29,389 nucleotides of DNA from an uncultured Lachnobacterium sp. Its GTDB lineage: Bacteria > Bacillota > Clostridia > Lachnospirales > Lachnospiraceae. Location of the stretch: positions 1-29,389 of the forward strand of contig CALAST010000072.1 of the NCBI GenBank assembly GCA_937889225.1, given 5' to 3'. This document shows, in pieces, positions 7,801 to 16,000 of the stretch. The position numbers and the translations under genes were made by a program. The notes beneath the pieces are model-generated. The model was not told the origin of the DNA. It saw only the letters and a program-made list of their open reading frames with translations, and searched no databases. Each line of letters begins with the position of its first letter. Positions within the stretch are counted from its first letter, which is position 1.

Positions 7801-8784
7801 TTAATGCATTCGTCTTTTTTGAATGCGGATATCATCTCCAAACAGCTTTAAAATGCAATAGTTGCTGGAAATACGGGAAAAAGTACGTTCTGAGTATTGT
7901 TCTGCTAATTGTACCATATTTAGGTTAGTAGAAATAATGGTAGATTTTTGACGTAAAATACGTTCGTTGACACACAAAAATAACTGTGATGAAGTAAAGC
8001 TATTCGGAACTTCTGTTCCTAAATCATCAATAATTAATAAATCACAGTCATAAATATTTTGGTGTGCTGCTATGGCATCTACATCTTTTTTAAATATCCC
8101 CTTGCTCAATATATCAAATAATTGAAAGGCTGTAAAGTAAATCACCGATTTTCCCTGTTCTAAAAGTTCTTTTGCCACGCAGTTAGAAAGGAAGGTTTTT
8201 CCAACTCCGGTATCACCATAGAATAACAGATTGTTTGGCTTTTTGTCAAAGTAATCAATAAAACGCTTACATTGAGCAACTGCACGTTTTGCAGAATCAA
8301 GAGAGGAAAGTCCTGTTGTTGGATTGATTTGTTCTTTCGAATAATAAGCATAGGAAAAATTCGAAAAATTTTCCCGCAATAAAATGTCTTTGATATTCGA
8401 TTGGGAATAGATAATGTCTATGATTTGTTGTTTAAAGCAATGACATTTCTTCCCATTGATATAGCCGGTATCTTTACAATCCGTACAAGTATAGACTTCA
8501 TCGAAATATTCCGCACATAGCCCCATTTGCTTTAAAAGTACAGCCTTTTCTTCCCGAAGCTCGGCAAGTTCTTTTTTTAAGTTTGCCATGGCATTCGTAT
8601 CGCCATTTAGCATTTTGCGGGCGGAAGATACGGAAATAGAGGCGATATGCTCATCAATTTCTTTTAAACGCGGTGCTTGTTTGTACGCATTTTGAAGCCG
8701 TTCTCTTGCAATATGTTTATTTTGAAGCTGTCGTTGTTGATAGCCTCGCATAATCTCATCATATTGTGCATTGGTTAATGACAT
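7801..8784 (-). CDS. dnaC: Replicative helicase loader, DnaC/DnaI-type AAA+ ATPase
   Basis: 327 residues. An N-terminal helical, coiled-coil-prone part (~1-90) is followed by a small cysteine cluster, CTDCKDTGYINGKKCHC (C100, C103, C114, C116), as in DnaI-type loaders with a zinc-binding N domain. The AAA+ core has Walker A GDTGVGKT (190-197), Walker B DLLIIDDLGTE (~248-258) and a sensor/arginine region around SERTFSRI. The family loads the ring helicase onto DNA at the origin and at restarted forks. The ATG has GGGAGGA just upstream. It lies 63 bases after the DnaD-like gene on the same strand, and the two form a replication-initiation operon common in clostridia. The symbol follows the usual name for this family; dnaI would be equally defensible. 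Confidence 0.9.
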   Translation of the reverse strand: MSLTNAQYDEIMRGYQQRQLQNKHIARERLQNAYKQAPRLKEIDEHIASISVSSARKMLNGDTNAMANLKKELAELREEKAVLLKQMGLCAEYFDEVYTCTDCKDTGYINGKKCHCFKQQIIDIIYSQSNIKDILLRENFSNFSYAYYSKEQINPTTGLSSLDSAKRAVAQCKRFIDYFDKKPNNLLFYGDTGVGKTFLSNCVAKELLEQGKSVIYFTAFQLFDILSKGIFKKDVDAIAAHQNIYDCDLLIIDDLGTEVPNSFTSSQLFLCVNERILRQKSTIISTNLNMVQLAEQYSERTFSRISSNYCILKLFGDDIRIQKRRMH

Positions 8785-8847
8785 GGTATTCCTCCCAAAT
8801 GGTTATAAATTTTTGACGAATCCTCGATAGCTTGCGGTAGAGAGTAG

Positions 8848-10152
8848 TCAGACAGATGTAGTCAACAATAATTTTTCCAATTCATCATAGTCATAAGTAC
8901 GTTGATTGAAATTATTAAATCGGTTACGGGATACATGTACATTATTGGCAGCAGAGGACGCTTTTTTGTTTTTATTATAAGTTGCATCGATATTTGCGAT
9001 ATCTTTTATTGCATGAACATTTTTATTTTTCCAACTTGTCAAAATAGAATCTGCATATTCAAAACTTGGTTTTTGGATAGCAGAAATGGTGCGTTTGCAG
9101 GCTTCTTGTATAATATCAAGGTCAAATCCATATTCTTTGGTCCATTTTGTAATAAAGGCAATTTCATTTTCTGTCAGGTTACGCCCACTTATACCAAAAG
9201 CTTTTACAACGGCATAGTAGGATTTGGAACGGGTAGCCGTCAGCTGTTTTGCCTGCTCGACAGTAGAAATACCGGTTTCTGCCCAGTTTATTGCTACTTT
9301 TTCCATATAACGAAGACTGATGTGCCCACCCGAAACACAGTATTCAATTAAGTATTCGGCAAGTTCTTTAGAAAATTTGAGTTCGTTCATCCAAAAAAAC
9401 ACAACATTCATCTCAACAGGACTAAGCGGATGCTTGATATAAGTTTCCAATACAAAAAGCAATTCCGAAATATCAGGGTTATTGCGAAATGTCTTGACCT
9501 CATCTAGCGTATAGGTTTTGCGTGTTTGCGAAGTCTGTGGCGTTTCTGCCAGAATATTTGCTGAAACGTTCACAGAAGTTTGTGGCAATTCTGTAACAAC
9601 ATTGGTTGGAATATTCGCAGAAGCCTGTGGCATCGTTGGAAGGGCATTGTTCGAAACAGTTTCGGAAATTTGCGACAGTTCGGTAATCCTGTTGTTTGCA
9701 ATGCTTGCAGAAACCTGTGGTGTCTCTGTAACCGTAGGTTCTGTAAAGGTATGTTTTTTTCGGTTGTCTGGGGTTTGTGCAGTCTCCATAGCGGTATCCG
9801 TTGGAATATTTGCCAAAACAGATACAGGGGAAGTTTCTTTTGGCAGTTCGCTCTTTTTTTGGTTGGATGCATTTAAATCCAAAAAGCGAATACCCGAAAT
9901 TTTTTCTTCCTCAATTTCCAAAGCAAGCACGTTTGCCTTATTCCAGTAAATGAGTGCCCGTAAAATATCATTTTCTGTCAGAGCACAATAATCCGCAATG
10001 GTAGAAATGGAGGTATCTAACCCGGATTGCATACAGCGAAGCAGGCAAAGATATACTTTTACAAATTCTCCATTGGCGTTTGTCATGTATTTATCTATAA
10101 ATATATTTGGTACACTTACAAATGTGTTTACGCAATCGTTTGTTAATCGCAT
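8848..10152 (-). CDS. dnaD: DnaD-like replication initiation protein with two DnaD C-terminal domains
   Basis: 434 residues. Residues ~1-80 look like the winged-helix N domain of DnaD/DnaB primosome proteins (VSVPNIFIDKYMTNANGEFV, VYLCLLR). Residues ~100-212 are a Thr/Ser/Pro/Asn/Gln-rich linker built of ~15-residue repeats. Two DnaD/DnaB_2-type domains follow: ~225-300, with the signature RYMEKVAINWAETGISTVEQ, and ~315-385, ending FEYADSILTSWKNKNV. The protein ends in an Asn/Arg-rich tail with YDYDELEKLLL. DnaD-family proteins bridge DnaA-opened DNA and helicase loading, and the dnaC-like loader gene follows on the same strand. A ribosome site AGGAG precedes the ATG. A promoter and three DnaA boxes lie upstream. 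It may be functionally closer to B. subtilis DnaB/DnaD combined; the exact equivalent is uncertain. Confidence 0.88.
   Translation of the reverse strand: MRLTNDCVNTFVSVPNIFIDKYMTNANGEFVKVYLCLLRCMQSGLDTSISTIADYCALTENDILRALIYWNKANVLALEIEEEKISGIRFLDLNASNQKKSELPKETSPVSVLANIPTDTAMETAQTPDNRKKHTFTEPTVTETPQVSASIANNRITELSQISETVSNNALPTMPQASANIPTNVVTELPQTSVNVSANILAETPQTSQTRKTYTLDEVKTFRNNPDISELLFVLETYIKHPLSPVEMNVVFFWMNELKFSKELAEYLIEYCVSGGHISLRYMEKVAINWAETGISTVEQAKQLTATRSKSYYAVVKAFGISGRNLTENEIAFITKWTKEYGFDLDIIQEACKRTISAIQKPSFEYADSILTSWKNKNVHAIKDIANIDATYNKNKKASSAANNVHVSRNRFNNFNQRTYDYDELEKLLLTTSV
9530..9709 (-). repeat. Four tandem 45-base repeats in the dnaD linker
   Basis: On the plus strand, units starting at 9530, 9575, 9620 and 9665 each have exactly 45 bases and begin GAAG/GAAA, followed by YTGTGGC or a close variant. 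A partial fifth unit begins at 9710. They encode degenerate 15-residue units of the form E-T/L-P-Q-x-S-x-x-x-x-x-N-x-x-x. The copies have diverged at the DNA level but keep length and frame. Confidence 0.85.
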
Positions 10153-10249
10153 ATGCTAAACTCCTATTCTAATTTGCATAAAGCAGACACTTGAAATCTG
10201 CTAAGAATATTTTCGGCAAAGCAGATACGATTTTTAAGGTCTGAGAGTG

Positions 10250-10278
10250 ATTATAGCACACATTTTTTATAAAGAAAA
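10250..10278 (-). promoter_or_regulatory. Promoter of the dnaD-dnaC operon
   Basis: On the minus strand there is an extended -10, TGCTATAAT (TATAAT at plus positions 10250-10255). It is preceded after 17 bases by a weak -35, TTTTCT (10273-10278). The TG extension can compensate for the poor -35. The predicted transcript would start near 10243, giving a leader of about 90 bases before the dnaD-like gene. Confidence 0.65.
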
Positions 10279-10283
10279 GCATG

Positions 10284-10329
10284 AAAAAATCCACATCGCT
10301 GTGGATAAAATCCAAAGTGCGATGTGGAT
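10284..10329 (-). terminator. Intrinsic terminator downstream of murC
   Basis: On the minus strand ATCCACATCG and CGATGTGGAT form a perfect 10-pair stem and are followed by TTTTTT (plus positions 10284-10289 are all A). A smaller alternative stem, TCCACA/TGTGGA, is nested in it. The stem starts about 11 bases after the murC stop codon. The right arm on the plus strand contains one of the DnaA boxes. Confidence 0.8.
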
Positions 10330-10340
10330 AATGTGGATAA
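10300..10340 (-). promoter_or_regulatory. Cluster of three perfect DnaA boxes
   Basis: The 9-mer TTATCCACA occurs three times on the minus strand, at plus positions 10300-10308, 10323-10331 and 10332-10340. The last two are directly adjacent, and the last abuts the murC stop codon. All three have the same orientation. A relaxed copy (AAATCCACA, plus strand) lies at 10287-10295. The cluster starts about 20 bases upstream of the -35 of the dnaD promoter. That position would suit control by DnaA or a DnaA-titration site. It overlaps the murC terminator, so part of the pattern could be explained by the hairpin. Confidence 0.7.
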
Positions 10341-11720
10341 CTATTCTAAAAGCAGAGATTCCCCAATATCTACAACGTTTCCGGCACCCATAGTTATCAA
10401 CAAATCACCGTGGATACATTTTTCTTTTAAGAAAAATTTTATTTCTTCAAAGGTTGGGAAGTAGTAACATTCCGTGCCTTTTTCCTTAATTAGCATAAGC
10501 AAATCTTTGGAAGAAATGCCAAGTGTATTCTTTTCACGGGCTGCATAGATTTCAGCCAATACGACAATATCTGCCATAGAAAGGACTTCTGCAAATTCGT
10601 GCAAGAATGCTTGTGTTCTGGTATAGGTATGTGGTTGGAATACGAGTACCAGACGGTTATGCGGATAATTTTCGGCAGCAGTCAAAGTTGCACGGATTTC
10701 TGTCGGATGGTGTGCATAATCATCAATGATGGTAACCCCATCCATCATGCCTTTGTATTGGAATCTGCGGTTTGCACCGCCAAATTTGCGAAGACCTGCT
10801 AAAACACCGTCCATCGGAAGTCCCATAAAGTCAGCTAAAGCCAATGTGGCAAGGGCATTAGATACATTATGCATGCCCGGAACATTTAAATGTACTTGTG
10901 CAAGTTCTTTACCGTTTTTCATGGCAGTAAACATACCACAGGCATGTTCATCAAATGTAATATTTTCTGCATAAAAATCAAAGCGGGAGTCCATACCATA
11001 TGTAAGGATAGTGTGTGGAAGTCCTTCTACAAGTCTTTCATAATCTTCAATTTCACCATTGATAATCGTAACGCCATCCTTATGTGTATTAGCGGCAAAT
11101 TTGCAGAAAGAATTTCTGACATCTTCCAAATCCTTAAAAAAGTCAAGATGTTCTGCTTCTACGTTTAAAATAATGCTGTATTTCGGACGGAAATTTAAAA
11201 AGCTGTTTGTATATTCACATGCTTCGGAAATAAATACATCAGAGCCGCCTACACGAAGATTTCCACCAATTGCAGAAAGAATACCGCCTACAGTAATGGT
11301 TGGGTCTGTGTTGCATTCCAAAAGCACCTGACTAATCATAGAAGTTGTAGTAGTTTTGCCGTGTGTGCCGGAAACAGCGATGGATTTTTCGTAATTATCC
11401 ATAATCTGTCCTAAGAGCTCTGCCCTTGTAAGCATAGGAATATTTGCGGCTTTTGCGGCTTGCCATTCTTCGTTGTCTTCACGGATAGCGGCTGTGTAAA
11501 CGACCAAATCAATATCATTGGAAATATTAGAAGCGATTTGACTATAAAAAACGTGTACGCCTTTTGCTTCTAATTGTTTAGTTAAGTTAGAAGCATTTGC
11601 ATCAGAACCGGAAATGGTAAATCCTTCGTTTAAAAGGATTTCTGCAAGACCACTCATGCTGATGCCGCCGATGCCCATAAAATGTACATGGATTGGTTGG
11701 TTGAAGTTTAATTTATACAT
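10341..11720 (-). CDS. murC: UDP-N-acetylmuramate--L-alanine ligase
   Basis: 459 residues, the usual size. It joins L-alanine to UDP-MurNAc with ATP, the first amino-acid step of peptidoglycan precursor synthesis in the cytoplasm. The N-terminal domain has HFMGIGGISMSGLAEI (~13-28), which binds UDP. The ATP loop is SGTHGKTTTT (117-126). The central domain has SEACEYTNSFLNF and ILNVEAEHLDFF, and a metal and substrate region DDYAHHPTEI follows. These are the Mur ligase signatures specific for MurC. The minus-strand start at 11720 has a modest ribosome site (AGGCAGG). It has its own strong promoter, divergent from spoVG. murA lies elsewhere in the window. Confidence 0.97.
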   Translation of the reverse strand: MYKLNFNQPIHVHFMGIGGISMSGLAEILLNEGFTISGSDANASNLTKQLEAKGVHVFYSQIASNISNDIDLVVYTAAIREDNEEWQAAKAANIPMLTRAELLGQIMDNYEKSIAVSGTHGKTTTTSMISQVLLECNTDPTITVGGILSAIGGNLRVGGSDVFISEACEYTNSFLNFRPKYSIILNVEAEHLDFFKDLEDVRNSFCKFAANTHKDGVTIINGEIEDYERLVEGLPHTILTYGMDSRFDFYAENITFDEHACGMFTAMKNGKELAQVHLNVPGMHNVSNALATLALADFMGLPMDGVLAGLRKFGGANRRFQYKGMMDGVTIIDDYAHHPTEIRATLTAAENYPHNRLVLVFQPHTYTRTQAFLHEFAEVLSMADIVVLAEIYAAREKNTLGISSKDLLMLIKEKGTECYYFPTFEEIKFFLKEKCIHGDLLITMGAGNVVDIGESLLLE

Positions 11721-11772
11721 AGATATACCTGCCTTATATGTTATTTACGTCTTATTTTGTAGGAATAACTAT

Positions 11773-11800
11773 ATTATACCTTGAAAAGCCTGTTTTGCAA
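11773..11800 (-). promoter_or_regulatory. Promoter of murC
   Basis: On the minus strand TTGCAA (plus 11795-11800), a 16-base spacer and TATAAT (plus 11773-11778) give a good sigma-A type promoter about 50 bases before the murC start. It points away from the spoVG promoter, so the two genes share a divergent control region. Confidence 0.75.
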
Positions 11801-11812
11801 AGGAAATATGTG

Positions 11813-11841
11813 TTGTTGTAATAAAATATTTGTGTTATAAT
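11813..11841 (+). promoter_or_regulatory. Promoter of spoVG
   Basis: TTGTTG (11813-11818), a 17-base spacer and TATAAT (11836-11841) lie about 60 bases before the spoVG start. Just upstream is AAAGGAAAT (11799-11807), which resembles the -35 of sigma-H promoters. spoVG is under sigma-H in Bacillus, but I see no clear matching GAAT -10 box, so that reading stays speculative. Confidence 0.55.
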
Positions 11842-11901
11842 CTAATTATAAAATATTTACAGAGATATACATCTTTGCGGCAAAAGGAAGGGGGCTTGTT
11901 T

Positions 11902-12159
11902 ATGCAGATAACAGATGTAAGAATTCGTAAGGTGGAAAAAGAAAGTAAGATGAAAGCAGTAGTGTCAATTACGATTGAAAATGCGTTTGTGGTGCATGAT
12001 ATTAAGGTCATTGAAGGAGATAAGGGGTTGTTTATTGCAATGCCGAGCCGCAAAGCAGGTGATGGAGAATATCGGGATATTGCACACCCGATTAATGCAG
12101 AAACTAGAGAAGCGATTCAAAGTTTAATTTTGGAAAAATACAATGAAACGATGGTTTAA
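11902..12159 (+). CDS. spoVG: Septation and sporulation regulator SpoVG
   Basis: 85 residues from the ATG at 11902, chosen because AGGAAGGGGG lies seven bases before it and the product then begins MQITDVRIRKVEKESKMKAV as in the family. Further signatures are ENAFVVHDIKVIEGDKGLFI and MPSRKAGDGEYRDIAHPIN. SpoVG is a small nucleic-acid-binding protein that affects septation, sporulation and expression of surface or virulence genes in Firmicutes. It is the first gene of the plus-strand block after the divergent murC. Its presence fits a Firmicute but does not prove that the organism sporulates. Confidence 0.97.
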   Translation: MQITDVRIRKVEKESKMKAVVSITIENAFVVHDIKVIEGDKGLFIAMPSRKAGDGEYRDIAHPINAETREAIQSLILEKYNETMV

Positions 12160-12265
12160 CCGAATCTACGATAGCAGCATTCGGTTAGAGCTATAGCGAA
12201 TGCGGAGTGCGAATATCCGCTTGACAAAATAAGAGTTGCAAGGAAAAAGTGAAAAGAATAAAATG

Positions 12266-12295
12266 AACCCTCGCCACAAATGGCGAGGGTTTTTA
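12266..12295 (+). terminator. Hairpin terminator directly before pth
   Basis: ACCCTCGCCA and TGGCGAGGGT (12267-12276, 12281-12290) form a perfect 10-pair GC-rich stem with a CAAA loop, and TTTTT follows. Only about a dozen bases, including the AAAGGAG ribosome site, separate the T run from the pth start. In shape it is a standard intrinsic terminator for spoVG. Its position makes it a possible attenuator of pth. Confidence 0.8.
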
Positions 12296-12306
12296 AAGGA
12301 GAATTT

Positions 12307-12879
12307 ATGTTTGTAATAGCAGGACTCGGAAATCCGGGAAAAAAATATGAAAATACACGTCATAATGCAGGATTTATGGCGATTGATGCATTAGCGGATA
12401 AATACGGCATCCGCGTAACGGAAAAAAAACACAAAGCTTTGTGTGGAACAGGAATTATTAATGGCATAAAAGTGCTTTTGGTAAAGCCGCAGACATTTAT
12501 GAATTTAAGCGGAGACAGTATTGGGGAAATTATGAATTTTTATAAACTCGACCCGGAAGAAGATTTATTGGTAATTTTTGATGATATCAGTCTTGCACCG
12601 GGAAATATCCGCATTCGTAAAAAAGGAAGTGCTGGTGGGCATAATGGGATAAAGAGCATTATTGCCCATACAGGCACACAAGGCTTTATGCGAATTAAAG
12701 TAGGTGTGGGAGAAAAGCCATCCGGATGGGATTTAGCAGACTATGTATTAGCACAGATTCCAAAGGAAGAAAAAGAAACCCTCGAACAGACAGTAAAGAC
12801 TGAAGTCACCGAAGCGACAGCTCTTATTGTTGCAGGAGATGTGGATCAGGCAATGAATTGCTATAATGCAAAAAAGTAA
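12307..12879 (+). CDS. pth: Peptidyl-tRNA hydrolase
   Basis: 190 residues from the ATG at 12307, which has AAAGGAG seven bases upstream. An in-frame ATG at 12280 lies inside the terminator hairpin and is rejected. The enzyme releases peptides from peptidyl-tRNA dropped by ribosomes. The N terminus FVIAGLGNPGKKYENTRHNA holds the conserved Asn and the catalytic His. It is followed by VKPQTFMNLSGDSI, VIFDDISLAPGNIRIRKKGS and SAGGHNGIKSII, all typical of Pth. mfd follows after a palindrome-rich spacer, the order seen in many Firmicutes. Confidence 0.97.
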   Translation: MFVIAGLGNPGKKYENTRHNAGFMAIDALADKYGIRVTEKKHKALCGTGIINGIKVLLVKPQTFMNLSGDSIGEIMNFYKLDPEEDLLVIFDDISLAPGNIRIRKKGSAGGHNGIKSIIAHTGTQGFMRIKVGVGEKPSGWDLADYVLAQIPKEEKETLEQTVKTEVTEATALIVAGDVDQAMNCYNAKK

Positions 12880-12895
12880 GATGATATTTTATAAC

Positions 12896-13017
12896 TATTC
12901 AGTACAGCTCAAAACACTTACTGTTTTGAGCGTAAGAACAGATTTCTGTGTGCAAAAATCCCATTGCGAAGCAATTTGGAATGGATTTTTGCATCGTATT
13001 TATGAAGGTACTGAATA
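12896..13017 (+). repeat. Palindromic intergenic element between pth and mfd, includes REP-like copy B
   Basis: A nested palindromic unit bounded by exact 10-base inverted ends, TATTCAGTAC (12896-12905) and GTACTGAATA (13008-13017). Inside are a hairpin with arms GCTCAAAACA and TGTTTTGAGC around CTTAC (12907-12931, minus-strand loop GTAAG), and a longer hairpin with arms TGCAAAAATCC (12951-12961) and GGATTTTTGCA (12983-12993) that carries an inner ATTGC/GCAAT stem. Such a cloverleaf-like design resembles a non-coding mobile or REP/MITE-like unit. There is no coding capacity. It ends about 20 bases before the mfd ribosome site. Confidence 0.65.
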
Positions 13018-13046
13018 AATACGATATTTTTAATTAGGAGGCAATT

Positions 13047-16000
13047 GTGAGAGCATTTGTAAAACCGTTGGAAGACTTAAGTGGTTTTTCCGACATGTTA
13101 ACTACAATGGAAAAAGAAAATGGCCTGATTTCCGTAACAGGCTGCATTGATGCACAAAAGCCGCATATGATTTATGCATTGGGCAGAGAAAAAAAGAATC
13201 GCATGATTGTTACGTTCAATGAACAGCGTGCAAAGGAATTATATGAAGAATATCTGTTTTTTGATAAGACAGTCGTTTATTATCCGGCAAAGGATATTTT
13301 ATTCTATCAGTCGGATATTCGTGGAAGTGTGTTGACGGCAGAACGAATGAAAGCGTTGAAGGCGATTCATGAGCAAACTTCCGTAACGGTGATTACGACA
13401 TTTGATGCATTGATGAATACGCAAGCACCGCCACAGCGTGTGTGGAACAATGTGCTTAACTTTACCGAAGGAGATGTGATTTCATTAGAAGAAATCACAT
13501 CAAGACTCATTCAGATGGGCTATGAAAAAGAACATCAGGTAGAAACAATGGGGCAGTTTGCACTAAGAGGCGGTATTTTGGATATTTATCCGCTTACGGA
13601 AGAAAATCCCGTGCGAATCGAATTGTGGGATGATGAAATAGATACGATTCGTACCTTTGATACAGAAAGCCAGAAGTCAATAGAAAATGTGGAATCGATA
13701 GTCGTGTATCCGGCATGTGAGTTGGTATTGGATGAAGCCGAAAAACAAGCAGGCATTGCACGTATGCTCAAAGAAGCAGAAAAGACATCTGAAAAACTGC
13801 GAAAAGAAATGAAAACAGAAGAAGCATACCGCATGCTTTCGACAGCAAAAGAAAAGGCGGAAGAATGGGGAGAGCTTTCCATTTATGCAGGAATGGATGC
13901 TTATCTGTCTTATTTTTGTGAGGAAAAAAAGAGTCTTTTAGATTATGTTATACCGGATGAGACAGCATTGTTTTTCGATGAATTAAGCCGTTGCGTGGAA
14001 CGTGGAAAACAGACCGAGATAGAATTTTCCGAAAGCATGAAGCATCGTCTGGAAAAAGGATATATTTTGCCCGGACAGATGAAAGAATTATTTACACAAA
14101 AGGAAATTATGGCAAAATGCCAAAAATTTTCGGCAGTATCGGTAAATGCATTGGATGCAAAAACACATGGGCTTAAAACAAATGGTACGTATGGAATACA
14201 CGTAAAAAGCGTAAATGCGTATAATAACAGTTTTGAGCTTTTGGTAAAGGATTTAAATAACTATAAAAGAAACAAATATAAAGTCATTTTGTTGTCCGGT
14301 TCGAAAACAAGGGCAAAACGCTTGGCAGAGGATTTGTTATTGGAGGGGCTCAATAGCTTTTATACAGAAGACTACGACCATGAACTTTTACCGGGGCAGA
14401 TTATGGTTTGCTATGGAAAAGTGCATAGAGGCTATGAATACCCGATTTTGCAGTTTGCAGTCATTACGGAGACGGATATTTTCGGGCAGGAAAAGAAGAA
14501 AAAGAAAAAACGCCATCATAATTATGAGGGCGAAAAAATCCAAAGTTTTACGGATTTAAGTATTGGCGATTATGTAGTGCATGAAAATCATGGACTGGGC
14601 ATTTATCGTGGTATTGAAAAGATAGAAGTCGATAAAAAAGTAAAAGATTACATTAAAATTGAATATGCCGGAACTTCTACGCTTTATATTTTAGCAACGC
14701 AGTTAGAACTGATTCAAAAATATGCAGGAAAAGATGCAAAAGCTCCAAAACTGAATCGTTTAGGTGGAAAAGAGTGGGCAAAAACGAAAAGCAAAGTGCG
14801 TGGGGCTGTTAAAGAAATTGCAGCAGATTTAGTAAAATTATATGCACTTCGAGAAAAGAAAAACGGATTTGTCTATGGACCGGATACGGTATGGCAAAGA
14901 GAATTTGAAGAGTTATTTCCATTTGAAGAAACATATGACCAGGAAATGGCAATTGAAGATACGAAACGTGATATGGAAAGCACGAAAATCATGGATAGAT
15001 TGATTTGTGGTGACGTAGGTTATGGAAAGACGGAAATTGCGATTCGTGCGGCATTTAAGGCGGTGCAGGAAGGAAAGCAGGTCGCATATTTAGTGCCGAC
15101 AACGATTCTTGCACAGCAGATTTACAATACTTTTTCTCAGCGAATGATGGAATTTCCGGTAAGAGTGGATTTGATGTGTCGTTTCCGCACACCCGCAGAC
15201 CAGAAAAAGACAGTCGAAGGCTTGAAAAAAGGACAGGTTGACATTGTGGTAGGAACGCATCGCATTTTGTCAAAAGATGTGGAATTCAAAGATTTGGGAC
15301 TGTTAATTATTGATGAAGAACAGCGTTTTGGTGTCGCACATAAAGAAAAATTAAAGCAGTTAAAAACAAATGTGGATGTGCTTACGCTTACAGCAACTCC
15401 AATTCCAAGAACACTTCATATGAGCCTTATCGGTATTCGTGATATGAGCGTATTGGAAGAACCACCAATGGACCGCCTTCCAATACAGACTTATGTAATG
15501 GAATATAACGAGGAAATGGTGCGAGAAGCCATTAACCGTGAGTTGGCAAGAGACGGACAGGTATTTTATGTTTATAATAAAGTAAAAGATATTGATGAGA
15601 TTACTGATAAAATTCAAGCACTTGTTCCGGATGCCAATGTAGCGTATGCACATGGACAGATGAAAGAACGGGAACTGGAAAAGATTATGTACAGCTTCAT
15701 TAATGGTGAAATTGATATACTGGTATCAACTACGATTATTGAAACAGGTTTGGATATATCCAATGTAAATACGATGATTATCCATGATGCCGACAATATG
15801 GGCTTGTCACAGCTTTATCAGCTGCGAGGTCGTGTGGGACGTTCAAACAGAACCGCATATGCATTCCTGATGTATCGAAGAAATAAGATGCTTAAAGAGG
15901 TAGCTGAAAAACGACTGGCAGCTATGAAAGAGTATTCTGAGCTTGGAAGTGGCTTTAAGATTGCAATGCGTGATTTGGAAATTCGTGGTGCAGGCAATTT

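Noticed and set aside
9530..9709. Regular 45-base repeats as a CRISPR array
   Set aside because: Units are contiguous and diverged with no unique spacers between identical repeats, and they lie in frame inside a protein-coding gene.
9518..9949. 143-residue plus-strand ORF with repeated VCG/ICG-like units
   Set aside because: It is the antisense shadow of the 45-base repeats in the dnaD linker. Repeats divisible by three keep all frames open.
12231..12265. Promoter for pth from TTGACA near 12221
   Set aside because: TTGACA is present, but no -10-like hexamer lies at 16-18 bases, and TAAAAT is about 30 bases away.
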